This document shows positions 1 through 5,525 of a stretch of 6,718 nt of DNA, piece after piece. This DNA is from an uncultured Eubacteriales bacterium (GTDB lineage Bacteria; Bacillota; Clostridia; Oscillospirales; Oscillospiraceae): contig CAJKSU010000161.1 in NCBI GenBank assembly GCA_905202605.1, positions 1 to 6,718 on the forward strand, in the 5' to 3' direction. Position numbers and translations under genes: made by a program. The notes beneath the pieces are model-generated. The model searched no databases. It was not told the DNA's origin and was given only the letters and a program-made list of their open reading frames with translations. Position 1 is the stretch's first letter, and the number at the start of each line of letters is the position of its first letter.

Positions 1-874
1 TACCATGTTCACGATAATTTTTCGAGCTGTGGTCTGAAATTATGGGACCATTATATACCTTCCGACTGATACAGTCACTTGTAAATGTCTTTTGGAGCAG
101 CACATCACCACAGTATTTCTCGTTTGTCAGGATGCTCCGAAGTACCGTAGTTGTCCATGTGGTACCACCTGCCGCATTGGAAATAGGTTCGCTCTCCAAC
201 TCATGCTTGATCATACGGAGGCTCATCCCCGAAAGGTATTGATGATAGATCCGCCGCACAACCTCTGCCTGCTCCGGAATGATCCGCAGGTTGTCATCTG
301 AGTCTTTCTCAAACGCATAGAGTTTTTTATACTGGATACTTGCCTTGCCCTCCCGCATGGCCTGTCTCTTTCCCCATCGGACGTTGGCACTGATGCTTTC
401 GCTCTCAGCTTGTGCAAAGGCGCCTAGCAGAGTAATTAGCAGTTCGCTGTCTGATTCCAACGTGTTGATGTTCTCTTTCTCAAAAACCACCGCTATGCCA
501 AGTTCTCGAAGAATTCGGATGTACTTCAGGCAGTCTACTGTATTTCGCGCGAAGCGGGAGATGGACTTGGTCAAAATAATGTCGATCTTTTTCTGCTTGC
601 ACAGACGTATCATGCGCAGGAACTCCGAGCGCTTTTTTGCGGAGGTACCTGTGATTCCTTCGTCAGCAAAGATCCCAACCATAGTCCACTCCTTATTACA
701 CATGATTTTATCCGTATAATAGGTTTGCTGGGCTTCATAACTGCTAAGCTGTTCTTCTTCATCTGTAGACACCCGGCAGTAGGCAGCTGCACGCTTTTGC
801 CGTTGGATCATTTTTCCTCCGGACATCTCTGGCTTGGCTGGGATTGTAATAACCTTTGGGGAAGCATCCTGCAT
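1..874 (-). CDS. Large serine recombinase, catalytic and recombinase domains, runs off the left edge
   Basis: This is a site-specific DNA recombinase of the resolvase/invertase large serine family, which cuts and rejoins att sites through a phosphoserine link. The frame is open for 291 codons and continues past position 1. The catalytic domain is intact: YCRVSTD places the nucleophile at Ser36; DEGITGTS is at 71-78; the arginine motif SISRFARN is at 104-111 with Arg107 and Arg110; and GAFAQAESE follows. The recombinase domain comes next (IIPEQAEVVRRIYHQYLSG, then ILTNEKYCGDVLLQKT). The zinc ribbon and coiled coil expected after about residue 300 are outside the window. The start at 874 is chosen because GAGGTG lies 7 bases upstream; an internal ATG at codon 22, preceded by GGAGG, is an alternative. 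It is the last gene of a coupled three-gene set. Seen: motifs and open frame. Inferred: it is the active integrase/excisionase of the element. Confidence 0.93.
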   Translation of the reverse strand, partial: MQDASPKVITIPAKPEMSGGKMIQRQKRAAAYCRVSTDEEEQLSSYEAQQTYYTDKIMCNKEWTMVGIFADEGITGTSAKKRSEFLRMIRLCKQKKIDIILTKSISRFARNTVDCLKYIRILRELGIAVVFEKENINTLESDSELLITLLGAFAQAESESISANVRWGKRQAMREGKASIQYKKLYAFEKDSDDNLRIIPEQAEVVRRIYHQYLSGMSLRMIKHELESEPISNAAGGTTWTTTVLRSILTNEKYCGDVLLQKTFTSDCISRKVYNGPIISDHSSKNYREHG

Positions 875-880
875 GAATTG

Positions 881-1618
881 TCACCTCGATATAATTTGAT
901 GATTTTTTAGTTCTAAGCAAACCGCTCCATTCTCTTGCAGGTGAATTGAGGATACTGCACTTTTCAGTAATTCCGCATCCAGTGTTTCCATTGGCTTAGC
1001 TGCAGCGAAGATTCGCTGCAGCCGCTCTGTCTCATATTCCAGCGAACCAATCATGCTGTATCGTGCAGCAGCAAGTTTGAGAATCAGGCTCCGAGCAAGC
1101 TCCTCATCAATCGGGTATATTGCCATCGTCTTATCTAACTGGCTCTGAAGCTCACAGCATTGATCTCCGTCTGTCCACACAGTCTGGATGTGCAGCTTTT
1201 CTGGTCTGCCGACCAAACTGTTCATCAAGTCTAGTACCTGCTGTTCCATACTCTTAGTTGCCGTGCGGCAGCTAAGTTGACGAATCACTTTTTGTGCATC
1301 TGTTTTTTGAGCGGGGCGCTGCTTTTCCATCCGCCTTTTCTCTGCTTTTTGTAGATCGGACCTCTCTACAACTTTGGGATAGGCGTCCGCACCTGCATAG
1401 CGAGCATCTGCCAGAATACGAGCAACCATGTTTTTGTTCCACGGTTTGCCCGTAATATAGGGAACACCCCGCCCGTTCAGCGCATGAACAAGCTCCCGAA
1501 AGGATGCACCGTCTATATACTGCTGAAAGATAAATTGAACGGTTTCTGCTTCCTGAAGTTGGAGTGCAGTCTTTCCCATTTCCATACGATACCCAAAAGG
1601 CAGTTTTCGCTTTCCCAT
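881..1618 (-). CDS. Recombinase-domain protein lacking the serine catalytic domain
   Basis: This 245-residue protein begins directly in the recombinase (PF07508-type) domain: KLPFGYRMEMG at 5-15, EAETVQFIFQQYIDGAS at 23-39, then GVPYITGKPWNKNMVARIL to about 69. No resolvase domain, YCRVS nucleophile motif or zinc ribbon is present. The rest (about 85-245) is charged and helical-looking and may be a coiled-coil interaction region. Full family members are about 500-560 residues, so this is a DNA-binding-type derivative that cannot catalyse strand exchange alone. The start is fixed by a TGATG overlap with the end of the upstream recombinase frame, with AGAGGA about 10 bases upstream. The frame is intact and well preserved beside a decayed neighbour, which suggests it is still used. 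Inferred role: an accessory or directionality partner of the recombinase encoded next. It could instead be a remnant. Confidence 0.8.
   Translation of the reverse strand: MGKRKLPFGYRMEMGKTALQLQEAETVQFIFQQYIDGASFRELVHALNGRGVPYITGKPWNKNMVARILADARYAGADAYPKVVERSDLQKAEKRRMEKQRPAQKTDAQKVIRQLSCRTATKSMEQQVLDLMNSLVGRPEKLHIQTVWTDGDQCCELQSQLDKTMAIYPIDEELARSLILKLAAARYSMIGSLEYETERLQRIFAAAKPMETLDAELLKSAVSSIHLQENGAVCLELKNHQIISR
882..887 (-). promoter_or_regulatory. Ribosome binding site overlapping the upstream stop codon
   Basis: On the minus strand GAGGTGA is both the Shine-Dalgarno sequence of the recombinase starting at 874 (7-base spacing) and, in its last three bases, the TGA stop of the preceding gene. 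Ribosomes finishing the upstream gene stop on the binding site of the next one, which suggests translational coupling and supports the chosen start. Confidence 0.75.
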
Positions 1619-2488
1619 CAGCGCACCGTCCTCTCAATTGTTTCCGTCAGTTCCAGTCCATTTTTCAGTCGAAACCGAACACCGGCATTGCTTTCTACGA
1701 AGATACTGTCCACAAGTTCCTGGAAGATTTCCGCATCAAAGCTCTCCAGAATATCCGGGTCAGATGTAAGCACATCCAGCAGCTCCTGGGTTTGATTCAA
1801 GGTGCAGTCACCGTCCTGATCCAGCAATCGCTCTTTTTTTTCGTTTTGTCTCGCGGATCTGCGTTGTCAGCTCATTACTCTGACATATAAAAATATCAGG
1901 ATCAATGAGGCCCTGCTGGTTTAGCTGGGCCAACATTTGATTCTGACTGGATAAATCGGATATTTCCTTGTTGAGGGCAATGACATCCTCACTCCACAGC
2001 ATACGGCTGCTGCGGATAGTTTGCAGTGAAGCAACGATTTCTTCGAGGAGTGAATTGCCCTGGTGCTTTAGATTGAAATACAAACGCAGGAATGCATCGC
2101 AGAGCGATTCCTCTAACACGGGGCGAAGCTGACACGACTCAGCATTTGCGTCATGTGTTCTGCAGACCCGATATGTCTTTCCGTTCGTGATTTTTTTGCG
2201 TAAAGGCCGACCACAGTGCGCACAGATTATCTTGGCCTGATCCAACGGTTGGCTGTTATGAGGATCTGCTTGGCTGCATCTTCTGCGTGACGCAATTAAC
2301 TGTTGTGTATTTTCAAAGACTGCTTTATCGATGATCGCAGGATGTGTGTTGTAGGCATAGTATTGCGGCTGTTCGCCGCAGTTACTGTGTTCCTTTGTAG
2401 GGAGTGTATCCGTTCGATATGTTTTCTGCCATAGGGAATCACCAATGTATTTCTCATTTTTCAGGATTCGTGCAACGGCTTTGTGTGC
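1618..2488 (-). pseudogene. Large serine recombinase, N-terminally truncated and frameshifted
   Basis: This is the C-terminal half of a large serine recombinase. It starts in the recombinase domain (AVARILKNEKYIGD), continues through NTHPAIIDKAVFENTQQLIA, a zinc ribbon with a CAHC pair and two further cysteines 17 and 27 residues after the second (CAHCGRPLRKK ... C ... C), and a coiled coil from about 2000 to 1850. The whole catalytic domain is missing; upstream the frame runs without interruption into unrelated oxidoreductase-type sequence. Near 1834-1841 a run of eight A (minus strand) shifts the frame, so that TKRKK is followed by RAIAGSGR and a stop at 1808. Removing one A gives TKRKKERLLDQDGDC and leads smoothly into the 69-codon frame ending at 1618, whose RFRLKNGLELTETIERTVR is a typical end for this family. 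Thus the short frame is the gene's own tail, not a separate gene. First member of the trio; it cannot encode an active recombinase. Confidence 0.85.
1834..1841 (-). other. A8 homopolymer frameshift site in the recombinase fragment
   Basis: On the coding (minus) strand eight consecutive A follow CG. Read in frame as CGA AAA AAA AGA the protein ends 10 codons later; with seven A it becomes CGA AAA AAA GAG and joins the conserved C-terminal frame. A one-base indel mutation, a sequencing or assembly error, or transcriptional slippage would all give this pattern. The position and effect are seen directly; the cause is open. Confidence 0.75.
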
Positions 2489-2734
2489 CGGAATCTTCAT
2501 GGTAAGCACAACAGTGCCGTCTGTGGCGGGACTTTTCTGCACTCGGACAACTTCGGCTGGGCACAGCTCCGCACCGCCGCGGTCCAATGCAATGCCTGTC
2601 TCGCCGACAGCGGGCAGCGGCAGAAACTCATAGGGTAGCGATACCGTGACATAGCCGGGGGCATAGTCCTCATCCAACAGGAAAATTGCCTGGCCGGAGC
2701 AGGTGGCCACGGTTGGATTCGGAAAACATCCCCA
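2489..2734 (-). pseudogene. C-terminal remnant of an iron-sulfur (ferredoxin-like) subunit
   Basis: The minus-strand frame reads CFPNPTVATCSGQAIF from about 2728, then LLDEDYAPGYVTVSLPYEF, GIALDRGGAELCPAEVVRVQ and TVVLTMKIP, ending near 2489 where recombinase sequence takes over in the same frame. The CSGQAIF string resembles the last cysteine block of a 4Fe-4S ferredoxin-type domain (CPxxAI), and the tail has an orderly beta-rich character. It lies just downstream of an FAD oxidoreductase remnant, as expected for an electron-transfer partner. The N-terminal cysteine motifs are missing, so the cluster could not form. Recognition of the family is tentative: the fragment is about 80 residues and no diagnostic CxxCxxC is left. 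Confidence 0.45.
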
Positions 2735-3161
2735 TGCGAAGCTGATCCAGCGAATGCCGCAGGGCGGTGCTCTGAGCGTCAAAGGACCCCTGATCCAGAT
2801 AGCCGCTCCGAAGTGCTGCAGCAAGACCCGCGATACGGCCGCCAATCATGGCACTGGAAGCCTCTTCAATGCCCGCAACGTCTCCGGCGGCAAAAATTCC
2901 GGGAATAGAGGTGGCTCCGATGGCATCTACTTTCGGCACAAGGCCACCTGGACTGTCCAGCATTTCGCAGCCTGCGATTCTCGACAGCTGACTCATGGGG
3001 GACAGACCCACAGCGATACAGATGGTGTCCACATTCAGATGCTGCTCGGTGCCAGGAATGGGGGAGAAGTGACTGTCTACCTGAGCGATGACAGCACCGG
3101 TCACATGATCCGTGCCCTCTGCTTTGATGACGGTATGACTAAGGAATATAATGTGAAACAT
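2670..3161 (-). pseudogene. FAD-dependent oxidoreductase, C-terminal remnant
   Basis: The 163-codon frame covers the second half of a pyridine nucleotide-disulfide-type flavoprotein: VDTICIAVGLSP at about 44-55, then the FAD-contacting block GIFAAGDVAGIEEASSAM near residues 88-105, GGRIAGLAAALRSGYLD, and the tail HSLDQLRMGMF. The order and spelling resemble the FAD subunits of HcnB, opine or sarcosine oxidase-like enzymes. These are normally about 400-480 residues with an N-terminal GxGxxG dinucleotide fold, which is absent here. Homology appears to begin around 3150; the first residues (MFHIIF) look like read-in from other sequence. After about 2735 the frame leaves the family and overlaps the iron-sulfur remnant in another frame. 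It is broken at both ends and is judged non-functional. Product class is fairly sure, substrate unknown. Confidence 0.75.
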
Positions 3162-3185
3162 CCTAAAACATCATACAGAGACAAC

Positions 3186-3230
3186 AAAGGCGTTGAATGC
3201 AAGAAGTCATTCAGCGCCTTTTTGTTCTTT
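3186..3230 (+). terminator. Strong rho-independent terminator without an intact upstream gene
   Basis: AAAGGCGTTGAATG (3186-3199) pairs with CATTCAGCGCCTTT (3208-3221) over 14 base pairs with one G-T wobble, around the 8-base loop CAAGAAGT, and is followed by TTTTTGTTCTTTT. The T-tract shows it acts on plus-strand transcripts. No plus-strand gene ends just before it; the sequence immediately upstream is flavoprotein debris on the other strand. The gene it served has probably been lost. Confidence 0.8.
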
Positions 3231-3250
3231 TGAAGGGATGTGTGTAAAAT
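3222..3250 (+). promoter_or_regulatory. Possible promoter for the aminotransferase fragment
   Basis: TAAAAT at 3245-3250 matches the -10 consensus at five of six bases. TTGTTC at 3222-3227, 17 bases upstream, is a poor -35 (three of six) that overlaps the T-tract of the preceding terminator. Transcription would begin about 17 bases before the start codon at 3274, just enough to include its Shine-Dalgarno sequence. The gap between terminator and gene is so short that a promoter must be here or have been removed. Confidence 0.3.
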
Positions 3251-3273
3251 CATGCATGAAAGGAGGGCGAAGC

Positions 3274-3624
3274 ATGAAAGATTTGTACGACTTTAACAGC
3301 CTCCTGAAGAGAAAAAATACGGACTGCACCAAGTGGGATGCCTTGAAGCGGGATTATGGAAGGGACGATCTGACGCCCTTTTGGGTGGCAGATATGGACT
3401 TCGCAGTATTGCCGGAGATCTCTGAAGCAATCCGGAACCGCGCTGCATCGGACCAGACGTTTGGCTATACCTTTACTGGTCATTCCTATCTCCAGAGTGT
3501 CATTGGATGGAACCGGCGCCACCATGATCTCCAGTTAAAAGAAGAGGAGATCCTTCCTGTCCCCGGGGTGGTGACAGCGATGGCCATCATTTTAATGGTT
3601 CCCTCCTCTATCCCACCACATTGA
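3274..3624 (+). pseudogene. MalY/PatB-type aminotransferase (cystathionine beta-lyase family), 5' fragment
   Basis: This is the N-terminus of a fold-type I PLP enzyme of the MalY/PatB class, which cleaves C-S bonds of cystathionine or cysteine. The start at 3274 is secure: AGGAGG lies at 3261-3266, 7 bases upstream. Family features are MKDLYDFNSLLKRKNTDCTKW at 1-21, the hallmark PFWVADMDF at 35-43, FGYTF at 63-67, WNRRHH at 79-84 and ILPVPGVVTA at 93-102. After residue 102 the sequence leaves the family (MAIILMVPSS...) and stops at residue 116. Complete members are about 390 residues; the PLP-binding lysine and all of the large domain beyond the first part are lost. The break falls at about 3580, where a C39-like sequence begins in another frame. 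Expression signals are intact, so a 116-residue dead-end peptide could be made. Confidence 0.85.
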
Positions 3625-4142
3625 GCCCCGAGGAAGAAAGCCCTCAAATGCCCTATCCCACTGCGGCAAAGGCTGGCTGCGGACTGGCATGCCTCTGCAT
3701 GCTGGGGGAGAGCCTCGGCGGAGAAAAGCTGAGCATGGCAAAGTGCGTGGAATTATCGGTGGCCTATGGCGCCAACCGGGATGGAACGGATATGCAGAAG
3801 CTGGACCCGGTCATGGCGGAACGATGGGCGCTCGACTATCGGGAAAGCTCAGATCCGGTGGAATTGTGCCAGTGCCTGGGCAGCGGCGGGATGGCGATCC
3901 TTAATGCCGGGAGACCCTACGGCCTCTTTTCAGAGGGCGAGCATTTTTTGCTGGCCACGGCGGAGCGAGATGGGATGCTCTGGATTCTGGATCCGTCTTA
4001 CAGCAAAGAAAAATATGCCGCGTCCCATCGGATAGACGCGGTGCGTATAGAGTATCCCTATGTAGTCGCATCCCTTGCCGATGTGGCGCGGGAGACGCAA
4101 AACCGGAGTCCATCCTACTATTTGTTTACTCAAATCGCATAA
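3621..4142 (+). CDS. C39-like cysteine peptidase family protein, N-terminus uncertain
   Basis: The frame resembles the bacteriocin-leader-type C39-like peptidase fold. A small-residue-flanked cysteine occurs in KAGCGLACLCML (Cys20 if counted from the TTG at 3621), a histidine in GEHFLLATA (His108), and an aspartate in WILDPSY (Asp124), in the order and spacing of a Cys-His-Asp triad. The usual glutamine before the cysteine is not apparent. No signal peptide or ABC transporter part is present. Start candidates are TTG at 3621, which overlaps the TGA of the aminotransferase fragment (TTGA), and ATG at 3648. Neither has a clear Shine-Dalgarno sequence, and the frame is open farther upstream to about 3567 with protein-like content, so the true N-terminus was probably cut off. 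Translation might now depend on coupling to the upstream fragment. Family assignment moderate; peptidase activity unproven; it may be a 5'-truncated pseudogene. Confidence 0.6.
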   Translation: MSPEEESPQMPYPTAAKAGCGLACLCMLGESLGGEKLSMAKCVELSVAYGANRDGTDMQKLDPVMAERWALDYRESSDPVELCQCLGSGGMAILNAGRPYGLFSEGEHFLLATAERDGMLWILDPSYSKEKYAASHRIDAVRIEYPYVVASLADVARETQNRSPSYYLFTQIA

Positions 4143-4163
4143 AGCAGCCCCTTGCGTTTTTTT
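4141..4163 (+). terminator. Weak possible terminator after the C39-like gene
   Basis: Just after the stop codon, AAAGCA can pair with TGC-TTT (one bulged G) across the loop GCCCCT, followed by a run of seven T at 4157-4163. The stem is short and imperfect; the T-run is the better part of the signal. Confidence 0.3.
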
Positions 4164-4365
4164 CCATGGTTCCAAGCACCAGACGGCTCCGATTGCCTGT
4201 TACATCCCAATAGAAAAGCGCATAACATTCTCTGCTGCAAACCAGACTGACCTAATCAATTTGGGAATCTACGGTCAGGCGAGGAAGAAGTTCGCCGGTA
4301 CTGTCATCTGAGATGCTAGGATGCATCTCCCAACCTTGATTTTATGTCAACCTGTCGACTAGTGA
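4164..4365. other. Intergenic region between convergent genes, with a short hairpin
   Basis: About 200 bases separate the C39-like gene (plus) from the yeiH-family gene (minus). The only clear structure is GAGATGC (4310-4316) paired with GCATCTC (4323-4329) around TAGGAT, a perfect 7-base-pair hairpin. Neither strand has a T-run right after it, so it is not a standard terminator. A 24-codon minus-strand frame (4252-4326) was seen and not called. No RNA gene was recognised. Confidence 0.4.
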
Positions 4366-5379
4366 CTAAACCAAATGCAGCAGATGCTGTACCACCAGAG
4401 ACACCACTGCCACGACGAACCAGCAGCAAAGTCCCAGCGCAATGGGGCGCACCCCGTTTTTAACCAGACTTTTCAGATTTGTGTTTAATCCGATGCCCGC
4501 CATGGCGACCATAATGCCAAACTTGCCCAGCTCATTGAGCCAGCTGGAGGCAGCTGACGGGATCCAACCTGTGGAATTCAGGATCGCAGTCAGCAGGAAT
4601 CCCAGAACAAACCAGGGGAAGATCTTCACAATGGAGTAGCTGGCGGCTGCCGCAGTCCCCTGCTGTTTCCGCTTCCAGGTGCAGTGTACGGTCAAAGCCA
4701 GCGTGATGGGGATGATCATCAGGGTCCGAGTGAGCTTTACGATGGTGGCTAGTTCGCCTGCTGCATCACTGAATGTAAAACCGGCAGCCACCACGGATGA
4801 GGTGTCGTTGATAGCGGTCCCGGCCCAAATGCCAAAGCCCGTATCCGTCATATGGAATACGCGTCCCAGAGCCGGGAAGATAAACACTGCCAGAATGTTG
4901 AACAGAAAAATGGTAGAGATCGAATAAGCGACCTCACGGTCGTCTGCTTCAATGACAGGGGCGGTGGCTGCGATGGCACTGCCGCCGCAGATGGAGGTGC
5001 CCACACCAATCAGTGTTGCAGTATTGCCTGGGACCTTCAATACCCGCCCCATCAGGAAGGCGGTCAAAAGGGATGCGGCGATGGTACAGAGCATCACGGC
5101 CAGAGACTGCCCCCCGGTGGCCAGCACCGTTCGGATATTCATGCCAAAGCCAATAAATATGATGGAATACTGCAAAATCTTTTTGCTGCAAAATGTAATT
5201 CCTGCATCCATGGCGGATGGCCGTTTCCAAAATGCCAGGATCATTCCCAATAAAATTGCAAACACGGGGCCGCCGATCAGCTTCCCGACCGTTGGAATAT
5301 AATTGGCCATGACCCAGGCTGCTGCGCCGATCAAAAGGCAAAACAGACTGCCGGGCAGAAGCTTGTTTTCCTGTTTCAT
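4366..5379 (-). CDS. yeiH: YeiH/UPF0324 family membrane protein, putative sulfate-type anion exporter
   Basis: This complete 337-residue integral membrane protein belongs to the YeiH family (PF03601, UPF0324), often annotated as putative sulfate exporter. Direct functional evidence for the family is thin. About ten hydrophobic segments span the whole length, beginning near residues 9-29, 35-50 and 70-86. Two conserved re-entrant-looking motifs stand out, GTSICGGSAIAA at 127-138 and GTAINDTSSVVAAG at 187-200, followed by KLTR at 215-218 and AGIGLNTNLKSL at 294-305 near the end. Length fits the family (about 330-350). The start at 5379 has AAGGA about 9 bases upstream. It lies 146 bases downstream of a DASS-like permease on the same strand with a hairpin terminator between, so it may be read by read-through or from its own unseen promoter. 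Substrate unknown; an organosulfonate or sulfate-related anion is a guess. Confidence 0.85.
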   Translation of the reverse strand: MKQENKLLPGSLFCLLIGAAAWVMANYIPTVGKLIGGPVFAILLGMILAFWKRPSAMDAGITFCSKKILQYSIIFIGFGMNIRTVLATGGQSLAVMLCTIAASLLTAFLMGRVLKVPGNTATLIGVGTSICGGSAIAATAPVIEADDREVAYSISTIFLFNILAVFIFPALGRVFHMTDTGFGIWAGTAINDTSSVVAAGFTFSDAAGELATIVKLTRTLMIIPITLALTVHCTWKRKQQGTAAAASYSIVKIFPWFVLGFLLTAILNSTGWIPSAASSWLNELGKFGIMVAMAGIGLNTNLKSLVKNGVRPIALGLCCWFVVAVVSLVVQHLLHLV

Positions 5380-5405
5380 ACATACACATCCTTGTTATTG
5401 ATACT

Positions 5406-5445
5406 TTAAGAAACGGCGTCTGCACCGAACTGGGTGCAGGCGCCG
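5406..5445 (-). terminator. Rho-independent terminator or attenuator between permease and yeiH-family gene
   Basis: CGGCGTCTGCACC (5414-5426) and GGTGCAGGCGCCG (5433-5445) form a 13-base-pair, GC-rich stem with one G-T wobble and the loop GAACTG (plus-strand notation). On the minus strand the stem is followed by TTTCTTAAAG. It would end transcripts of the DASS-like gene. Since it lies only about 35 bases before the yeiH-family start, partial read-through would set that gene's level. Confidence 0.7.
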
Positions 5446-5525
5446 CACCATATTGTGTTTACACCGATCTTGATTGAGAAAGGGACGTGGCATTTATCGC
5501 TGTGAGCCTACGGAAGAGGATCGTA

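Larger units (their letters stand above)
1..2488 (-). mobile_element. Recombination module of an integrative element (serine recombinase trio), partial
   Basis: Three consecutive leftward reading frames all belong to the large serine recombinase family: a truncated one, a catalytic-domain-less one and one with a full catalytic domain. Such tandem sets are known from integrative and conjugative elements and transposons of Clostridia, where they lie at one end of the element. The right limit near 2488 is where recombinase homology stops and oxidoreductase-type sequence begins. The left limit lies outside the window. No cargo or conjugation gene is visible here, so the type of element cannot be named. 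No attachment site could be defined, because the right junction cuts into a recombinase gene and is therefore probably a deletion scar and not a clean att site. Confidence 0.7.

Noticed and set aside
1618..1827. 69-codon frame as an independent small gene before the 245-residue protein
   Set aside because: It reads on exactly from the recombinase fragment once one A of the A8 run is removed, and its end is typical of recombinase C-termini; it is the frameshifted tail.
2500..2845. N-terminal 115 codons of the long chimeric frame as a true start of a recombinase gene
   Set aside because: The first ~40 codons are the shadow of the flavoprotein frame and the rest is iron-sulfur-type sequence; there is no catalytic domain and no convincing ribosome site at 2845.
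2703..3233. 176-codon plus-strand frame
   Set aside because: Lies opposite the flavoprotein remnant, runs through the terminator stem and has low-complexity, non-protein-like content.
4252..4326. 24-codon minus-strand frame (MHPSISDDSTGELLPRL...)
   Set aside because: Looks protein-like but is very short, has only a weak ribosome site and no recognisable family; it might be a remnant of a lost gene, which cannot be shown.
4310..4329. Perfect 7-base-pair hairpin as terminator of the yeiH-family gene
   Set aside because: No T-run follows the stem on the minus strand, so standard termination is not supported.
4345..4366. GTCGAC and ACTAGT overlap as a cloning-vector trace
   Set aside because: Two adjacent six-base palindromes alone are weak evidence and no vector sequence surrounds them.
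5446..5525. Promoter for the yeiH-family gene upstream of the hairpin
   Set aside because: TAAACA and TATGGT resemble -10 boxes, but no matching -35 box sits at the right distance.
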